Positions 30,884 to 39,671 of a stretch of 42,619 nt of DNA are shown piece after piece. Position numbers and translations under genes: made by a program. The first letter of the stretch is position 1, and every line of letters begins with the position of its first letter. This DNA is from CAWIHA01 sp963835855. Lineage in GTDB: Bacteria; Acidobacteriota; Terriglobia; Bryobacterales; Bryobacteraceae. Where the stretch lies: contig CAWIHA010000007.1 in assembly GCA_963835855.1 (NCBI GenBank), forward strand, positions 1 to 42,619, in the 5' to 3' direction. The notes under the pieces were generated by a model. That model worked only from the letters and a program-made list of their open reading frames with translations. It did no database searches and was not told the origin of the DNA.

Positions 30884-32194
30884 GTGCCGGAACGCGCCAT
30901 TCTGGTCGGCTTGGAATGGAAGGGACGGGGCGGACGCGTCCCGGCCGCATCGAACGGCGCCGAGTACTCTACCGAAGAGTCCCTCGAGGAACTAGCGGCG
31001 CTGGCGGAAAGCGCGGGAGCCGAAATTCTCGACCGCATCCTCCAGTCGCGCGACGCCCCTGACGCCGCCACGTTGATCGGATCCGGGAAAGTTCAGGAAC
31101 TCGTAGCGCGGGCCGCGGCCGAAAACGCAGACCTGGTGATCTTCGATCACGACCTTACCCCAACCCAGCAGCGCAATCTTGAGCGCGCCCTCTCGCAAAA
31201 GGTCATCGACCGCACTCAACTCATCCTCGACATTTTTGCCCGGCGCGCACGCACCCGCGAAGGTCAACTGCAAGTCGAGCTGGCGCAGTTGAACTACTTG
31301 CTGCCGCGCCTGGCCGGCCACGGCGCGGAAATGTCCCGGCTCGGCGGTGGAATCGGCACCCGGGGCCCGGGCGAGACGCAGCTCGAAACCGACCGCCGGC
31401 GCATCTTCGGGCGCATTCGGAAACTCGGGCAGGACCTGGAGGCTGTGCGGGCGGGGCGCGCGGTGCAGCGCCGGCAGAGGCAGGCGGTTTCGCTCGCGAC
31501 CGCCGCGCTGGTCGGCTACACCAATGCCGGCAAATCCACGCTCTTCAACCGGCTGACCGGGGCCGCTGTGCTCACCGACGCGCGCATGTTCGCGACGCTC
31601 GATCCGACCGTCCGCGCCATCACGCTGCCCTCGCGCCGCCGCATCTTGCTGAGCGATACGGTCGGTTTCATCCGCGATCTCCCGGTCACGCTCGTCAAGG
31701 CATTCCGCGCGACGCTCGAAGAAGTGACCGAGGCGACGCTGATCCTGCACGTGGTCGATATCTCGTCGCCGCACGCGGAACACCAGATCGCGCACGTGCT
31801 GAAAGTGCTCGCCGAGATTGGCGCCGCGGCTACTCCGCAACTGCTAGTGCTTAACAAGATCGATAGAGCCGCACACGGCGAAGTGGACCGGGAAGCCATC
31901 CGGCGCCACATCGCTACGGAAGCCGGGCCGAAAGGGCCGGCGCGGGCGGTATCCGTCTCCGCACGCTCTGGGCGGGGAATCGAGCCGCTGCTGGCGGCCA
32001 TCGATGAAGTGCTGCCGTTCGATCCCGTCGTTCCGGCGGTCTTCCGCTTCCCGCTCTCCGAAGGAGCGAGGATGAATGCCGTTTACGAGCTGGGCCGCGT
32101 GAGGCAGACGCGCTACGACGGCGACTCCTGCGAGATCGAAGCGGACGTGCCCGAGTCGTTGAAGAAACGGTTCGCGGAGTACGTCGTCCGGTAA
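30884..32194 (+). CDS. hflX: Ribosome-splitting GTPase HflX
   Basis: A 436-aa P-loop GTPase of the OBG-HflX group that binds and can split stalled 50S-containing ribosomes. The N-terminal HflX domain has DAATLIGSGKVQELVARAAA and the family-defining GTRGPGETQLETDRR. The G domain has G1 GYTNAGKST, G2 ATLDPTVRAI, G3 SDTVGFIRDLP, G4 LNKID and G5 VSARSGRG, all intact. The start is GTG 30884 with a weak AAGAGA site. The 17-bp spacing to hfq implies co-transcription. Confidence 0.95.
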   Translation: MPERAILVGLEWKGRGGRVPAASNGAEYSTEESLEELAALAESAGAEILDRILQSRDAPDAATLIGSGKVQELVARAAAENADLVIFDHDLTPTQQRNLERALSQKVIDRTQLILDIFARRARTREGQLQVELAQLNYLLPRLAGHGAEMSRLGGGIGTRGPGETQLETDRRRIFGRIRKLGQDLEAVRAGRAVQRRQRQAVSLATAALVGYTNAGKSTLFNRLTGAAVLTDARMFATLDPTVRAITLPSRRRILLSDTVGFIRDLPVTLVKAFRATLEEVTEATLILHVVDISSPHAEHQIAHVLKVLAEIGAAATPQLLVLNKIDRAAHGEVDREAIRRHIATEAGPKGPARAVSVSARSGRGIEPLLAAIDEVLPFDPVVPAVFRFPLSEGARMNAVYELGRVRQTRYDGDSCEIEADVPESLKKRFAEYVVR

Positions 32195-32300
32195 AGGGAG
32201 CCGCGCAGCGCCACCGCGGATGGCAACGGGCGCGCCGGTCCCAGTCAGCGCAGACGGTATGCATCTCCTCTGTTCGGGCCGCGCTATATTTGAGGGGTAA

Positions 32301-32969
32301 ATGAATCTGCCGACCCTGCTGACGCTGCTCCGTATCTTCTTTGTGCCGCTGCTCGTTGCGGCGCTGGTGCAGCAGAACCTGAGCGTTGCGCTGGGAAGAA
32401 TGGTTGTCACGAATGAATTCCTCGCGCTCGTGATCTTTCTCGCTGCCTCGGCTACCGACCTGCTGGATGGCTACCTTGCGCGGCGCTGGAAGCAGGTGAC
32501 TACGGTTGGAACGCTGCTCGATCCAATCGCCGATAAGCTGCTCATCTCGGCCGCGCTGATCGCGCTTGTTCAGGTCCACGTCGTCGCCGCTTGGATCGTG
32601 ATCCTGATCGTCGGCCGCGAATTCGCGGTAACCGGGCTGCGTAGTATCGCTGCTGGCGCCGGGTACACCATCCACGCGAGCGAGCTTGGCAAGACGAAGA
32701 TGATTTTGCAAGTCATTGCGATCTCGCTGTTCCTGCTCGGCATTCACTGGCATCGGCTGGCTCCCTGGGCGATGACATGGATGTGGTGCGTAGTCGGGTT
32801 CTCGATGATCTCGGCGGCGGATTACTTCCGGAAATTCTGGCGCAAAGTGGACGACCGGATCAAACACCGGCGCCGCGTTGAGCTGCTGCTGCTCGAGCGG
32901 GAGCGCAAGCGTGAGCTCCGCGCACGCCGCCAAGCGTCAGTCTGGGAAGAAAGCGGCCAGCAGTTCTAA
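32301..32969 (+). CDS. pgsA: CDP-diacylglycerol-glycerol-3-phosphate 3-phosphatidyltransferase
   Basis: A 222-aa inner-membrane enzyme that makes phosphatidylglycerophosphate, the first committed step toward phosphatidylglycerol and cardiolipin. The CDP-alcohol transferase motif is perfect: Asp56-Gly57-xx-Ala60-Arg61-(x8)-Gly70-xxx-Asp74-xxx-Asp78. Several transmembrane helices are evident (IFFVPLLVAALV, LALVIFLAA, AAWIVILIVG, MILQVIAISLFLLG). The C-terminal ~30 residues are highly charged (LLERERKRELRARRQ). The start is ATG 32301, with GAGGGG at 32292-32297 and a TATATT hexamer ending 10 nt upstream. Confidence 0.92.
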   Translation: MNLPTLLTLLRIFFVPLLVAALVQQNLSVALGRMVVTNEFLALVIFLAASATDLLDGYLARRWKQVTTVGTLLDPIADKLLISAALIALVQVHVVAAWIVILIVGREFAVTGLRSIAAGAGYTIHASELGKTKMILQVIAISLFLLGIHWHRLAPWAMTWMWCVVGFSMISAADYFRKFWRKVDDRIKHRRRVELLLLERERKRELRARRQASVWEESGQQF

Positions 32970-32996
32970 GCCTGCCTCGCCCAAAGCGTGGTGCGA

Positions 32997-33965
32997 TCAG
33001 TGCACACCGTCGTCCGGGCTGACCTCGGGCTGGGGCTGGTTGGAATCCTCGGCCGGGCTGGCGCCTGGCTCGGGCGGGCTCGGGCTGACCTCGGGCTTGG
33101 GCGGGCTCGGAGGAACGATCTTGAACGCCTCCGGCGTGAACTGGATTTCGCGCACCTGGCCTTGCGATCCGAGCGGCGGAACGGATTTGCCGTTCCAGAG
33201 GACTTCCATAGCCCCCGCATTGCCGCTTACCAAAAGAACCGTTGCCGACGCCTCAAAGATCCGCGACTGATTCGGCTCCAGCGTCCCGCTGAACAGGTGC
33301 TGGCCATCGGCGACCACGCGAATCCAGACTTCCGCGTTGGCCCGCACTTCAACGCGCACCGCCGCAGATTGCCCCGCCGCCACTGCTGAAAGCGTGGCGG
33401 GGACGGGCTCGGTTACTGGCGTGGACGTTGGGGCCGCGGGAGACTGCTCCGGAGCCGGCGCGGCGCCGGGCGCTCGATACCCGGCTGGCGTGACCGAACT
33501 CGCGGCGGGCGCTTGTTCCCCGGCCGCTGTAGCGGGCGCCGTTTGAGCCGCCCGCGGGGCCTCGTGCGCCCTCTGCCATAACACATAAGCAGCCGAACAT
33601 GCGGCGACAATGAGCACAAAGGCGATGAGCGACCCAATCGAGCGCGGCACACTCGGACGCACTGCACTGGCAACGGTCGTAAAATCGAATTCATTACGCT
33701 GGAAGGGACGTAGTGCAGGCGGTTCCTGCTCGACTTCCGTGACACGATGTAACTCAGGCTCGAATTCATTCTCATCGAGGCCCAGCGCCTTCGCGTATTG
33801 GCGCACAAAGCTGCGGGTGAAAAAACTGCCGGGTAGCTTGTCGAGGTCGTCGCTTTCAATCGCTTCCAGCAGGGCGGGATTGATCTTTGTCTGTTCGGCG
33901 ATTCTGAAGAGATCCAGCCCCCGTCGCAGACGCTCCTGGCGGAGCCTTTCGCCTATCGAACTCAT
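32997..33965 (-). CDS. rodZ: RodZ-type cell-shape protein
   Basis: A 322-aa bitopic membrane protein. Residues 1-75 are an HTH_25/RodZ cytoplasmic domain (IGERLRQERLRRGLDLFRIA, ... FFTRSFVRQYAKALGL), which in other bacteria binds MreB. A transmembrane segment (IGSLIAFVLIVAACSAAYVL) is at ~108-128. The periplasmic part has a ~75-residue Ala/Pro-rich linker, then a DUF4115 domain (VRVEVRANAEVWIRVVADGQ ... LEPNQSRIFEASATVLLVSG) and a Pro-rich tail repeating PEVSP. The start is ATG 33965, and the gene is divergent from the glycosyltransferase fusion. Confidence 0.88.
   Translation of the reverse strand: MSSIGERLRQERLRRGLDLFRIAEQTKINPALLEAIESDDLDKLPGSFFTRSFVRQYAKALGLDENEFEPELHRVTEVEQEPPALRPFQRNEFDFTTVASAVRPSVPRSIGSLIAFVLIVAACSAAYVLWQRAHEAPRAAQTAPATAAGEQAPAASSVTPAGYRAPGAAPAPEQSPAAPTSTPVTEPVPATLSAVAAGQSAAVRVEVRANAEVWIRVVADGQHLFSGTLEPNQSRIFEASATVLLVSGNAGAMEVLWNGKSVPPLGSQGQVREIQFTPEAFKIVPPSPPKPEVSPSPPEPGASPAEDSNQPQPEVSPDDGVH
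33015..33097 (+). repeat. Pair of 17-bp direct repeats in the rodZ 3' end
   Basis: cgggctgacctcgggct occurs at 33015-33031 and again, identical, at 33081-33097. It encodes the repeated PEVSP of the RodZ tail on the minus strand. The spacing suggests expansion by duplication in a proline-rich tail. Confidence 0.7.
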
Positions 33966-33991
33966 AGGAGACTTTGCGAAATCCCGACCGC

Positions 33992-33997
33992 TATAAT
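33992..33997 (+). promoter_or_regulatory. TATAAT element upstream of the glycosyltransferase-methyltransferase gene
   Basis: A consensus TATAAT ends 10 nt before GTG 34008, in the 42-bp gap between divergent genes. There is no room for a normal leader with a ribosome binding site. Confidence 0.45.
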
Positions 33998-34007
33998 ACC
34001 AGAACCA

Positions 34008-36005
34008 GTGCAGCGGATTGCCAATCCGGAAATCTCGGTCATCATCGTGAACTGGAATTGCCGCGAGCTGCTGCGAGCGTGTCTCGAATCGCTTGCCCGG
34101 CAGGCGGGAACCGCTTTTGAAGTGATTGTGGTGGATAACGGCTCGGACGACGGCTCGCTCGATATGGTCCGGAGCGAATTCCGCGAGCGGCTCAGCATGA
34201 GAGTCATCGCGAATCCGGAAAACCGGGGTTTCTGCGCTGCCAATAACCAGGGCATCGCCGCTTCCCGCGGCACGCTCGTCGCACTGCTGAACAACGATGC
34301 CGAAGCCGAGACGGGCTGGCTCGCGGCGCTACGCCGCCCCTTCCTCGACGGCCCCTGGGTCGGCATGGCGGCCTCGAAAATCCTGGTCTATGAGGACCCG
34401 AAACGTATTGACAAGGCCGGGCACTTGATCTACCCGGACGGCCAAAATCGCGGCCGCGGCACGGGCGAGATCGACCGCGGCCAGTACGACGCCCTGAGAG
34501 AGACACTCTGGCCTGACGGTTGCGCTGCCATGTACAAAAGAGAGATGTTAGAGCAGATTGGCGGTTTCGATGAGGACTTTTTCGCTTACGCCGATGATGC
34601 CGAGCTTGGATTGCGCGCCCGTATCGCTGGCTGGCGCTGCGTATATGTGCCCGAGGCGGTCGTGCGGCATCGCCGAGGCTCGACACTGGGGCTCGGGTCG
34701 GCGCAGCGGCTCGAGCTTATTGAGCGCAATCGCATCCTGCTCGCTGCAAAGCTCTTCCCCTGGAGTCTGCTGTGGCTGAACGGACCATACTACCTGGCCC
34801 GTGTCATCGCGGGGATTTGGGCAGCGGCGCGGGGCCAGGGCGAGATGTCGCACTTCCCGGGATGGCGCGGGAAGATGCGCGCCGGGACGGCTCTGCTCAA
34901 GGGCGACCTGATCGCGCTTTGGATGCTGCCGAGGATGCTGCGGAAGCGCGCCCAAGTGCGCCAGATCCGGAAACTCAGCCCGCGCCAGGTGCGCGAGCTC
35001 GATTCTCAGCAATCGGATCTCGCTCAAGGCGCTCAGCCAGACGGCGGCATGACGCACAACGCCGATGTTTGTCCCGCCTGCGACAGCGCCGAGTGCCGCA
35101 CACTGTTCGAGGCGTCCGACCGGCTGTACGGCACGACGCAAAAGAAATTCCGGGTCGTCGAGTGCGGCCAATGCCGGCTTATCCGCCTAGAGCCGCGGCC
35201 TACGACCGCCGAGCTGCCCAAGTATTATCCGAAGCATTATTGGTTCGCGCCGGACGCGAGTCTGGCCGGCAGGCTCGAGGAATGCTACCGCCGCTTCGTG
35301 CTGCGCGATCACCTGAGATTCGTGCGGCGCGCGCTCGAAGGTGCGGGCGGAACGGGCCTGGTGCTCGATTTTGGCTGTGGCGGCGGCCTCTTCCTGCAAA
35401 TGCTGAAGGAGCAAGGTGCGAGCGTGCTCGGCATGGATTCCTCGGTGGAAGCCGCCGGCATTGTCTCTCGCAACGGCGTGCCGGCGGTGTGCGCGAATCT
35501 CGTTGAGGCTCCGGTCCGCGCCGCAAGCTGCGCCGCGATCACGATGTTCCACGTGCTAGAACACCTCGTGGACCCCTTCGTTCATCTGATCGCAGCGCGC
35601 GAGCTGCTGCGGCCGGATGGGCGGCTCGTCGTGCAGGTGCCCAACGCCGCGTGCTGGCAATTTCTGCTGCTCGGCGAAAATTGGAGCGGCCTCGATGTGC
35701 CCCGGCACCTGATCGATTTCCGCGTGGAAGACCTCGAGATTCTGCTTGCTGCGTGTGGCTTCCAGGTGCTGCGCCGGAAATACTTTTCGCTGCGCGACAA
35801 CCCGGCCGGTTTGGCGACCAGCCTTGCGCCGTGGCTCGATCCCATGGCGCGGCGGGTGCGTGGCGTAAACGAATCCCCGCGCAGGAAGCTCGTGAAGGAT
35901 CTGCTGTATTTCGCGCTCGTGGTTGCGGCGGTGCCATTCACCGTGCTCGAAGCCGCGTGCCGGGCGGGTTCCACCATCATGATCGAGGCGCGTAAAAAGC
36001 CGTGA
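34008..36005 (+). CDS. Glycosyltransferase family 2 / methyltransferase fusion protein
   Basis: A 665-aa two-domain protein. Residues ~8-240 are a GT2 domain (ISVIIVNWNCRELLRACLES, VVDNGSDDGS, NPENRGFCAANNQGIA, DXD-like LLNNDAEAE, and GGFDEDFFAYADDAELGLR), of the rhamnosyl- or glucosyltransferase WbbL-like kind used in O-antigen and exopolysaccharide synthesis. Residues ~240-320 are linker with membrane-associating helices. From 355 there is a Cys pair module (CPACDSAEC ... CGQC), then a class I SAM methyltransferase (LVLDFGCGGGLFLQML, MFHVLEHLVDP, GRLVVQVPNA). An in-frame ATG at 35049 could start the methyltransferase separately. The start used is GTG 34008. Likely role is chain extension plus methyl capping of a surface glycan; substrates are unknown. 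Confidence 0.85.
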   Translation: MQRIANPEISVIIVNWNCRELLRACLESLARQAGTAFEVIVVDNGSDDGSLDMVRSEFRERLSMRVIANPENRGFCAANNQGIAASRGTLVALLNNDAEAETGWLAALRRPFLDGPWVGMAASKILVYEDPKRIDKAGHLIYPDGQNRGRGTGEIDRGQYDALRETLWPDGCAAMYKREMLEQIGGFDEDFFAYADDAELGLRARIAGWRCVYVPEAVVRHRRGSTLGLGSAQRLELIERNRILLAAKLFPWSLLWLNGPYYLARVIAGIWAAARGQGEMSHFPGWRGKMRAGTALLKGDLIALWMLPRMLRKRAQVRQIRKLSPRQVRELDSQQSDLAQGAQPDGGMTHNADVCPACDSAECRTLFEASDRLYGTTQKKFRVVECGQCRLIRLEPRPTTAELPKYYPKHYWFAPDASLAGRLEECYRRFVLRDHLRFVRRALEGAGGTGLVLDFGCGGGLFLQMLKEQGASVLGMDSSVEAAGIVSRNGVPAVCANLVEAPVRAASCAAITMFHVLEHLVDPFVHLIAARELLRPDGRLVVQVPNAACWQFLLLGENWSGLDVPRHLIDFRVEDLEILLAACGFQVLRRKYFSLRDNPAGLATSLAPWLDPMARRVRGVNESPRRKLVKDLLYFALVVAAVPFTVLEAACRAGSTIMIEARKKP

Positions 36006-36103
36006 AGTGTCTGGCTTTCCCGCGGCGGCCGGTTCGTGCTTCCGGTTCTGCTGTGCGCGTTCAGTTTTCTGGTCTGCGATGGAAACTTCACCTCGAAACA
36101 TAT

Positions 36104-37006
36104 ATGCACCACCCAAAAGCGCTCGCGGCGTGCGGTCTCTTGCTCGCCGTGTGGGCCGCTGCCGCGCAGCATCCGCGCGCCACACACCACCCACCACTCT
36201 TTTTCAGCGGCCTCTCCGCTCTGGCATTCACCGCGCGAGCGGTTTCGTTCGGCCCGCGCCCGCCTGGCTCGCCGGCCAGTCACAAGCTCCAGACGTACAT
36301 CCTCTCGGAGCTCAAGCGGGACGGCTGCCAAGTGATCCAAGATGACTTCACCGCCTCGACGCCCTTGGGGCCGATCGCGATGAAGAACATCGTTGCGCGC
36401 TTCCCGGGCGCCTCGGGCCGCATCGTCGCGGTCACGGGCCACTACGACACGAAGTCGATGCCAGGCACGTATTTCGTGGGTGCAAACGATGGCGGCTCTT
36501 CAACCGGGTTTCTGCTGGAGCTGGCGCGCGTGCTCGCCCGCCAGCGGCACAGGAACGACATTTACCTGGTCTGGTTCGACGGCGAAGAAGCCTTCGGCCA
36601 GTGGTCGGCGGCCGACGGCATCTACGGCAGCCGTCACCTCGCTTCCAAGTGGGCCGACGACGGCACGCTCGCGAAGATCAAGGCGCTCATCAACGTCGAT
36701 ATGATCGGTGACAAGGACCTCGACATCCTTCGGGACTCCAACTCCTCGGACCCGTTGCGGCTGCTGGTCTGGCAAACGGCTGCTGAGCTCGGCTTCGGAA
36801 GCCACTTCCTCGACCAGGGCTGGATGGAAGACGACCACACGCCCTTCCTCCTCCTTGGTGTAAACGCGCTCGATCTGATCGACTTCGACTACGGCCCCAA
36901 CAATGCTTACTGGCACACCGGCCAGGACACGATGGACAAGCTGAGCGCCGACAGCCTGCAGATCGTGGGAACGGTGCTGGTCGAGGTGCTGAAGAAACTG
37001 GACTGA
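36104..37006 (+). CDS. Exported glutaminyl-peptide cyclotransferase-like protein (M28 fold)
   Basis: A 300-aa zinc enzyme of the animal-type glutaminyl cyclase branch of the M28 peptidase fold, converting N-terminal Gln to pyroglutamate. The metal and catalytic set is present: GHYDTK, Asp129 in ANDGGSS, Glu161-Glu162 in WFDGEEAFGQWS, INVDMIGD and His271 in YWHTGQDT. GIYGSRHLA and EDDHTPFL are diagnostic of cyclases rather than aminopeptidases. The frame starts at GTG 36002, but ATG 36104 puts the hydrophobic stretch (ALAACGLLLAVWAAAAQ) at the N-terminus as a proper signal peptide and is preferred; neither has a good ribosome binding site. Confidence 0.8.
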   Translation: MHHPKALAACGLLLAVWAAAAQHPRATHHPPLFFSGLSALAFTARAVSFGPRPPGSPASHKLQTYILSELKRDGCQVIQDDFTASTPLGPIAMKNIVARFPGASGRIVAVTGHYDTKSMPGTYFVGANDGGSSTGFLLELARVLARQRHRNDIYLVWFDGEEAFGQWSAADGIYGSRHLASKWADDGTLAKIKALINVDMIGDKDLDILRDSNSSDPLRLLVWQTAAELGFGSHFLDQGWMEDDHTPFLLLGVNALDLIDFDYGPNNAYWHTGQDTMDKLSADSLQIVGTVLVEVLKKLD

Positions 37007-37059
37007 CCCGGCGTGGCGTCTCGAACTCGCTGGAACGTCCGCTCCTGCTCTTTAACGGG

Positions 37060-37088
37060 CGCGGTTCGGCATCCAGCAGCGAACCGCG
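37060..37088. terminator. Hairpin between convergent genes, possible bidirectional terminator
   Basis: cgcggttcg (37060-37068) and cgaaccgcg (37080-37088) are perfect 9-bp inverted arms around an 11-nt loop, placed between the ends of the glutaminyl cyclase (37006) and Pit (37113) genes. There is no T-run, so termination would need Rho or another factor. Confidence 0.45.
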
Positions 37089-37112
37089 AGCGTATACCAG
37101 CGGACATTGTGC

Positions 37113-38144
37113 TCACCGGGCATCCAGGCCGCCCAGGTACATCAGGCCGTATGAGGCCCACGCGACCGCCGCCGCTGCCGGAATCGTCAGTATCCATGCC
37201 CAAACGATATTCGTCGCCACACCCCACCGCACAGCTTTGATGCGCTGGATCAATCCGACACCCGTGATGGCGCCGGTGATGACGTGCGTGGTCGAGACGC
37301 CGACGCCCGTGAATGTCGCGAGCAGAATCGAAGTCGCCGCCGCCGACTCGGCACAGAAACCGCCGCGCGGCTTGAGCTTCGTGATCCGCGAGCCCATCGT
37401 GTGCACGATGCGCCAGCCACCGCTCAGCGTCCCCAGTGCGATGGCTGCGTGCGCCGAGAGGATCACCCAGATCGGCACTTTAAAAGCCGGCAGAAACCGC
37501 GTGGTCACGAGCACGCCAGTAATAATCCCCATCGTCTTTTGCGCGTCGTTAGTGCCGTGCGCGTAGCTGAAGGCCGCGGCGGAGAGCAACTGGAGCTTAC
37601 GGAAGTAAACGTCCATTCGCTTCGGGCTCGATCGGCGGAACAGCCAGTAAACCACGGTCATGAACACGTAGGCGAGAGCCAGTCCGATCAGCGGCGAGAG
37701 AATCATGAACACGAGGGTCTTGATCCAGCCGCTCGGGACGAGCACGCTGAAGCTGTGAGGGAAGCCCTTTACGAACGCCGCCCGCGCCACCGCTGCGCCT
37801 GCGTAACCGCCGAACAGGGCGTGCGACGAGCTGGTTGGCAGGCCCAGACACCACGTCACCAGGTCCCAAAAAATCGCGCCGGTCACACCGGCGAGGATTA
37901 CGTACACCGTCACCGCGCTGAGATCTACCATGCCCTTCCCGACGGTGGTAGCGACCTTCGTGCCGAAGCTGACCGCGGACACGAAATTGAAGAATGCCGC
38001 CCAGATGACCGCCTGCAAAGGCGTCAGAACGCGCGTGGCCACAACGGTAGCGATCGAGTTAGCCGCGTCGTGAAAGCCGTTCAGGAAATCGAAGGTCAGC
38101 GCAACCGCAATGATGATGGCAACCAGAATCAGCGTCGGTGACAT
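37113..38144 (-). CDS. pit: Low-affinity inorganic phosphate transporter, Pit family
   Basis: A 343-aa integral membrane protein of the PiT/PHO4 family importing phosphate (usually as metal-phosphate) with H+ or Na+. Family signatures are FDFLNGFHDAANSIATVVATR at the N-terminus, and in the second half AAFSYAHGTNDAQKTMGIIT and VGVSTTHVITGAITGVGLI, the inverted repeat of the fold. About ten hydrophobic helices are apparent. It follows the DUF47 gene by 19 bp, a conserved pairing, so the two are one operon. Confidence 0.9.
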   Translation of the reverse strand: MSPTLILVAIIIAVALTFDFLNGFHDAANSIATVVATRVLTPLQAVIWAAFFNFVSAVSFGTKVATTVGKGMVDLSAVTVYVILAGVTGAIFWDLVTWCLGLPTSSSHALFGGYAGAAVARAAFVKGFPHSFSVLVPSGWIKTLVFMILSPLIGLALAYVFMTVVYWLFRRSSPKRMDVYFRKLQLLSAAAFSYAHGTNDAQKTMGIITGVLVTTRFLPAFKVPIWVILSAHAAIALGTLSGGWRIVHTMGSRITKLKPRGGFCAESAAATSILLATFTGVGVSTTHVITGAITGVGLIQRIKAVRWGVATNIVWAWILTIPAAAAVAWASYGLMYLGGLDAR

Positions 38145-38163
38145 GAGCGAGCGGAGGTGAACA

Positions 38164-38778
38164 CTAGCTGTTTTTTACGACCACGTTCTGCAGCACGTCG
38201 GCGACGTCTTCGCAGCGGTCGGTGGTGTCTTCCAGAAATTCGTAGATCTCTTTCTGCTTGATCAGCGCGATCGGGTCTGTCTCCTGCTGGAACAGCTCGG
38301 CGACGGCGCGCCGCACCAACTGGTCGGCGTAATCCTCGAGCCGATTGACTTCGATGCAGTGCTCGAGCATGCGCTCGTCCTTATTCAGCGCTTCGAAAGC
38401 CCTCTCGAGCGAAAGCGCGCACTCGTGCACCACGTTGCAGAGCTCGACCACGGTGGGCGGGACCGGTTCCAGGCGGTAGGCGACCATGCGGTACGCGGCG
38501 TCCTCAATGCCGTCCAGGACGTTATCGAGGTGTGAAGAGAGCGAGTGGATATCTTCAGGATCGAGCGGCGTTATGAAGGTCTGGTTGAGACGGGTAAAAA
38601 TATCGTGGATGATCTCGTCACCTTCGTGCTCGAGCTGCTGGATCCTTACGGCCGCACGCGCAAGGTGGAGATTGCCGTCCTTCACGGCTTCGAGCAGCAG
38701 CCGGGATGCCTCCGAAATCAGGCGTACCTGGCCCAAGAAGGATGTGTAGAACTTTTCCTGGCGTGGCAGTAATCTCAT
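38164..38778 (-). CDS. DUF47/PhoU-like accessory protein for Pit
   Basis: A 204-aa all-helical cytoplasmic protein of the DUF47 (PhoU_div) family, often encoded directly upstream of Pit and thought to gate or regulate it. The typical opening is MRLLPRQEKFYTSFLGQ, followed by EHEGDEIIHDIFTRLNQTFI and a C-terminal YEFLEDTTDRCEDVADVLQN. The DxxxD/ExxxD metal-binding pattern of PhoU-type domains is visible in both halves. An AAGGA site precedes the ATG. The ttcA-like gene lies 87 bp upstream on the same strand. Confidence 0.9.
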   Translation of the reverse strand: MRLLPRQEKFYTSFLGQVRLISEASRLLLEAVKDGNLHLARAAVRIQQLEHEGDEIIHDIFTRLNQTFITPLDPEDIHSLSSHLDNVLDGIEDAAYRMVAYRLEPVPPTVVELCNVVHECALSLERAFEALNKDERMLEHCIEVNRLEDYADQLVRRAVAELFQQETDPIALIKQKEIYEFLEDTTDRCEDVADVLQNVVVKNS

Positions 38779-38865
38779 AGATCCTTATCGCGATGCACAA
38801 AGTTCACACACGCGGGGGAAGCTCATATCTTCTCACCGGAAGGCGGTCAGGTCAATTATCGCATC

Positions 38866-39654
38866 TTAAGATCCGGTCACGATCGGCAGCAGGTTCCGGC
38901 CCGCTCCATCCCCTCCGCCTTCGAGATCGAGGAACCGGGTGTCGAGCAGCCGGCCCGTCTCGATATGGCCCATCGCGGCGAGAATGCTTTCTTTCAGATG
39001 CGGGTACTCTTTCCCGAGGCTCCGAAACAGATCCCGGAGCGAACGGCGCACAGCGCCGGTGCGTTGCGAACATCCGCACGGCACCATCGGAGCGCCGAGC
39101 GATTCGATATAGCGGCGCGTAAGATCTTCGGTGACAAACACCAGCGGGCGAATCAGCCGGAATTCCTTGTCGCGCGAGTGAGCCACCGGCGGAAGCGCGC
39201 TCAGCTTGCCCGTGAACAGCGCATTGCGCAGCAGCGCTTCGCAGAAATCGTCGGCCGTGTGGCCGAACGCAATCACATTCGCGCCCAGGCCGCGCACGAT
39301 CTCGTACACCGCGCGCCGCCTGTACCGGCTGCAAAGGTCGCAGCCGTGCTCGGGCTGATCCGCGAGCAGCCGCAGCGACGGCGCGTCGCGATGATAAGTC
39401 CAGGCGACTCCCTTCCGCTGCAAATATTCCGCGAGCGGCTCGAGGGGCCGCAGGAATTTTCCCTGCTCGACGGTGAAGGCGCAAACCGAGAACTCCACCG
39501 GCGCGCGCTTCTCGAGCAGAAGAAGAACCTCGAGCAGGGTCAGCGAGTCCTTTCCGCCGGAAAGCGCAACCGCAACGCGATCGCCGTTCCGAATCATTTG
39601 GAAACGGCCGATTGCCTCGCCGGCCTTACGCAGCAAAGTCTTTTCGAGGTTCAC
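38866..39654 (-). CDS. ttcA: TtcA-family tRNA sulfur-transfer enzyme
   Basis: A 262-aa ATP-dependent PP-loop protein of the TtcA/TtuA family, which 2-thiolates a tRNA nucleotide. The PP-loop is VAVALSGGKDSLTLLEV; the ATPase region also has VIAFGHTADDFCEALLRN. Cysteines in the Fe-S/catalytic pattern are HGCDLCSRYRRRA and, later, VPCGCSQR. Overall length and motif order agree with TtcA (2-thiocytidine 32), but the related TtuA (T54) cannot be fully excluded. The start is GTG 39654 with TATAAT ending only 5 nt upstream. Confidence 0.8.
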   Translation of the reverse strand: MNLEKTLLRKAGEAIGRFQMIRNGDRVAVALSGGKDSLTLLEVLLLLEKRAPVEFSVCAFTVEQGKFLRPLEPLAEYLQRKGVAWTYHRDAPSLRLLADQPEHGCDLCSRYRRRAVYEIVRGLGANVIAFGHTADDFCEALLRNALFTGKLSALPPVAHSRDKEFRLIRPLVFVTEDLTRRYIESLGAPMVPCGCSQRTGAVRRSLRDLFRSLGKEYPHLKESILAAMGHIETGRLLDTRFLDLEGGGDGAGRNLLPIVTGS

Positions 39655-39658
39655 ATTT

Positions 39659-39665
39659 TATTATA
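39659..39665. promoter_or_regulatory. Overlapping divergent -10 elements for ttcA and rsmB
   Basis: On the minus strand 39665-39660 reads TATAAT, 5 nt before the ttcA GTG (39654). On the plus strand 39659-39664 reads TATTAT, 7 nt before the rsmB GTG (39672). The two genes are 17 bp apart, so both cores share the same bases. Confidence 0.45.
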
Positions 39666-39671
39666 GGAGGC

